From Rhodeus uyekii (lineage: Eukaryota; Chordata; Actinopteri; Cypriniformes; Acheilognathidae): 64,000 bases of DNA. Under the pieces are notes generated by a model. It searched no databases. It had not been told where the DNA came from and saw nothing but the letters and a program-made list of their open reading frames with translations. Below, piece by piece: positions 62,390 to 64,000 of this stretch (positions are counted from its first letter, which is position 1; the number at the start of each line of letters is the position of its first letter). The stretch is from the NCBI GenBank assembly GCA_037043235.1, contig JAWRVZ010000057.1, positions 1,875,501 through 1,939,500 of the forward strand, read 5' to 3'. The translations under genes and the position numbers were made by a program.

Positions 62390-63497
62390 CATGCACACAC
62401 ACACACACACCATACAGAAATTCCCTGTTAAATATGCAGTGAACGCTGCAGAGGTGTGGACTGGGGAGGGAGAGTTGCATTGCGAACGTAACTCGCCTGC
62501 ATATTAAATCAAACTCTTCAATTTTAAAAGCACAATGAAAACAGTGCTTTCTATGATGCATCTTTTCTTAGTTTATTTAGACTACATGCATGAACTAACA
62601 GAGAGGCTATTATGCAAGAAGCCTCTCATGCACAGGAAGCTTCTCTCCCTGAAGTCTCACTGGGTGGAATGAGAGATGCTTCGACCTGTCAGCCAATCAG
62701 CCGATGGCCTCACACAAGTGTTTTCCTGTTGCTAGTCTCAGTGCCTGAGGGCTTTTGAACACTCTTCACCAAGAAGAATCCCACAAAGTAGAATCCAATA
62801 AAAACCTGACAACTGACTGAAAGCTATATGCAAAGAGCCACATTAGCTTTATGAAACCTACAGTAGAGGTGAAAAATACAATATAACCTACTACACCACC
62901 TTCTTTATCTCATTCCTCGGCTTCGAGCCCGGAGTGCAAATGTACTGTACTAAATTCCCAACTGTGCCAGGCAGATTCACTTTACTCAAAGGCAATCATG
63001 GGGTCGGGCTCTTTGAATGAATGTAGCACTCTACTCGCAGGTACTTTGCAGTCTGTCAAGGAAGCTCCACTGTGGGCCCCTGGTGAGAACCCAGGCCTGG
63101 GGCCTCGGTTTCAGCACTAGCTGAAGCTGCACCGCCGTGCTAATGTGAGGGGGGTGGGGAGTGGTCTTTTGGAGCCAGACGGAGAGGTCGGACACGCTCC
63201 ATCTCACTGCCAGTCAAACAGGCTGGACATCTGCACTAGCTGGCCTGTACTTCAGGGAGAAGCACGGCTCTTCTGGTCGCATTTCTACTGACTGCATGGC
63301 CTGTGTGTGTACATGTACAAGTGTGTGTGAATGTCTGTGAGTGAACCTCTCTGTGGAAATGAAATCAGTTAAAGCTTAAACACAACATGAGACAGCTTTC
63401 ACAGTGCATTTTACTTTTGTAATGTGAAGCACTTTTGAGGAGGGAAAAAATGGTGGCTAGGACTTGATTTCATGAATTTAACTGGATAACTGAGAAG
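62390..63497. other. Stretch without a gene
   Basis: (CA)n at 62393-62411. 62990-63300 is GC-richer and non-repetitive (GTGGGCCCCTGGTGAGAACC), possibly host non-coding sequence. Confidence 0.5.
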
Positions 63498-63709
63498 TAC
63501 ACTCTTAAAAATAAAGGTTTCAAAAGAGGGGTTTCACAGCGATTACCACATAAGAGTCTTTTTTTTATCCTTTCAGTGAACAGTTTTTCACAAACCCTTT
63601 TTTTCTTAGGGTGCAGACTTAATAATCTAAAGAACCTTTCCATTTGAGCAATGGAAATATTCCATGGATGATAAAGGTTCTAACCATAGATTAAGAACTT
63701 TTATTTGTA
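63498..63709. mobile_element. Palindromic cyprinid MITE, right end cut
   Basis: Begins TACACTCTTAAAAATAAAGG and carries GGGGTTTCACAGCGAT, TTTCAGTGAACAGTTTTT and AAAGAACCTTTCCATT. The far end degrades into AAGAACTTTTATTTGTA, then the Tigger-like element begins. I recall this as the AAAGGTTCTT-rich MITE common in zebrafish. Confidence 0.7.
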
Positions 63710-64000
63710 CAGTAATCCCTCGCCACTTCGCGGTTCAAGTTTCGTGGTCTTTTTTCAAATTTTTCAAAAATATTTATCGAAAAGTAAAAATAAAAAAATT
63801 CCACCATATCGGCAGCTGTATTGCGGAAAGCAGCAGGTTTTTTTTGTGATCCGCGAGAGAAACGGTTTCCCAGGATGCCAGACAAAGGGAGAAACTCTCT
63901 CAGAGGCTTTGTACACACCCACGGACACTCAGACAAGACAAGCGATTGGTTCCCGGCGCGAGATCAACCAATGAGAGCACGAGTGGATGATTGGTTGAAG
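63710..64000. mobile_element. Tigger-like MITE, second copy, cut by window end
   Basis: CAGTAATCCCTCGCCACTTC after TA (63708-63709), then the same interior as 62015-62387, in the same orientation. The right end lies beyond 64000. Confidence 0.9.

Overview
The window looks like vertebrate nuclear DNA from a cyprinid-type (carp/minnow/zebrafish-like) teleost. It is AT-rich and full of long di- and tetranucleotide microsatellites. Its mobile elements are those of bony fish: Tc1 copies, pogo/Tigger-like elements, hAT and PIF/Harbinger MITEs, a DIRS-type retrotransposon, and two tRNA-derived SINEs ending in the TTTGGATAAAA...GTCTGCC module. Several anonymous interspersed repeats match sequences I recall as abundant in zebrafish and carp. 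That recall is the basis for the taxonomic call; no search was run.

No complete host gene is visible. Nearly all longer reading frames lie in transposon remains, in microsatellites, or are chance frames. One short segment (21148-21242) could be a real small coding exon: a hydrophobic frame with high GC at third positions that ends on a consensus splice donor. It is unproven. The rest reads as an intergenic region or a very large intron.

Layout. 1-5.8 kb: Tc1 relic, AT-rich low-complexity DNA, a 20-bp perfect hairpin beside a SINE, and a Tigger-like element inserted into a ~100-bp repeat array. 10.36-13.08 kb: degraded minus-strand DIRS-like retrotransposon (gag, reverse transcriptase and tyrosine-recombinase fragments). 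17.2-18.6 kb: cyprinid repeat and an internally deleted Tigger. 22.0-26.6 kb: long TA tract, Tc1 copy, and a three-part nest in which a long-inverted-repeat element and a Tigger fragment sit inside a 2.26-kb element with CCGTATTTTCCGC ends. 31-37.5 kb: possible solo LTR, a MITE split by a Tigger-like element, and a second Tc1. 39.8-43.8 kb: Tc1 fragments, a 21-bp perfect hairpin and an exactly 600-bp Harbinger-type MITE. 48-51.4 kb: Tigger-like element, a hAT MITE with perfect 8-bp duplication, and a 9-copy 31-bp minisatellite. 53-64 kb: SINE, microsatellites, two hAT MITEs and two copies of another Tigger-like MITE.

The elements do not form a pathway. Their value is structural: several have intact target-site duplications, and nested insertions give relative ages. 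Single-copy stretches between them include several compositionally distinct blocks that may be conserved non-coding (enhancer-like) sequence. That is inference from motif content only.
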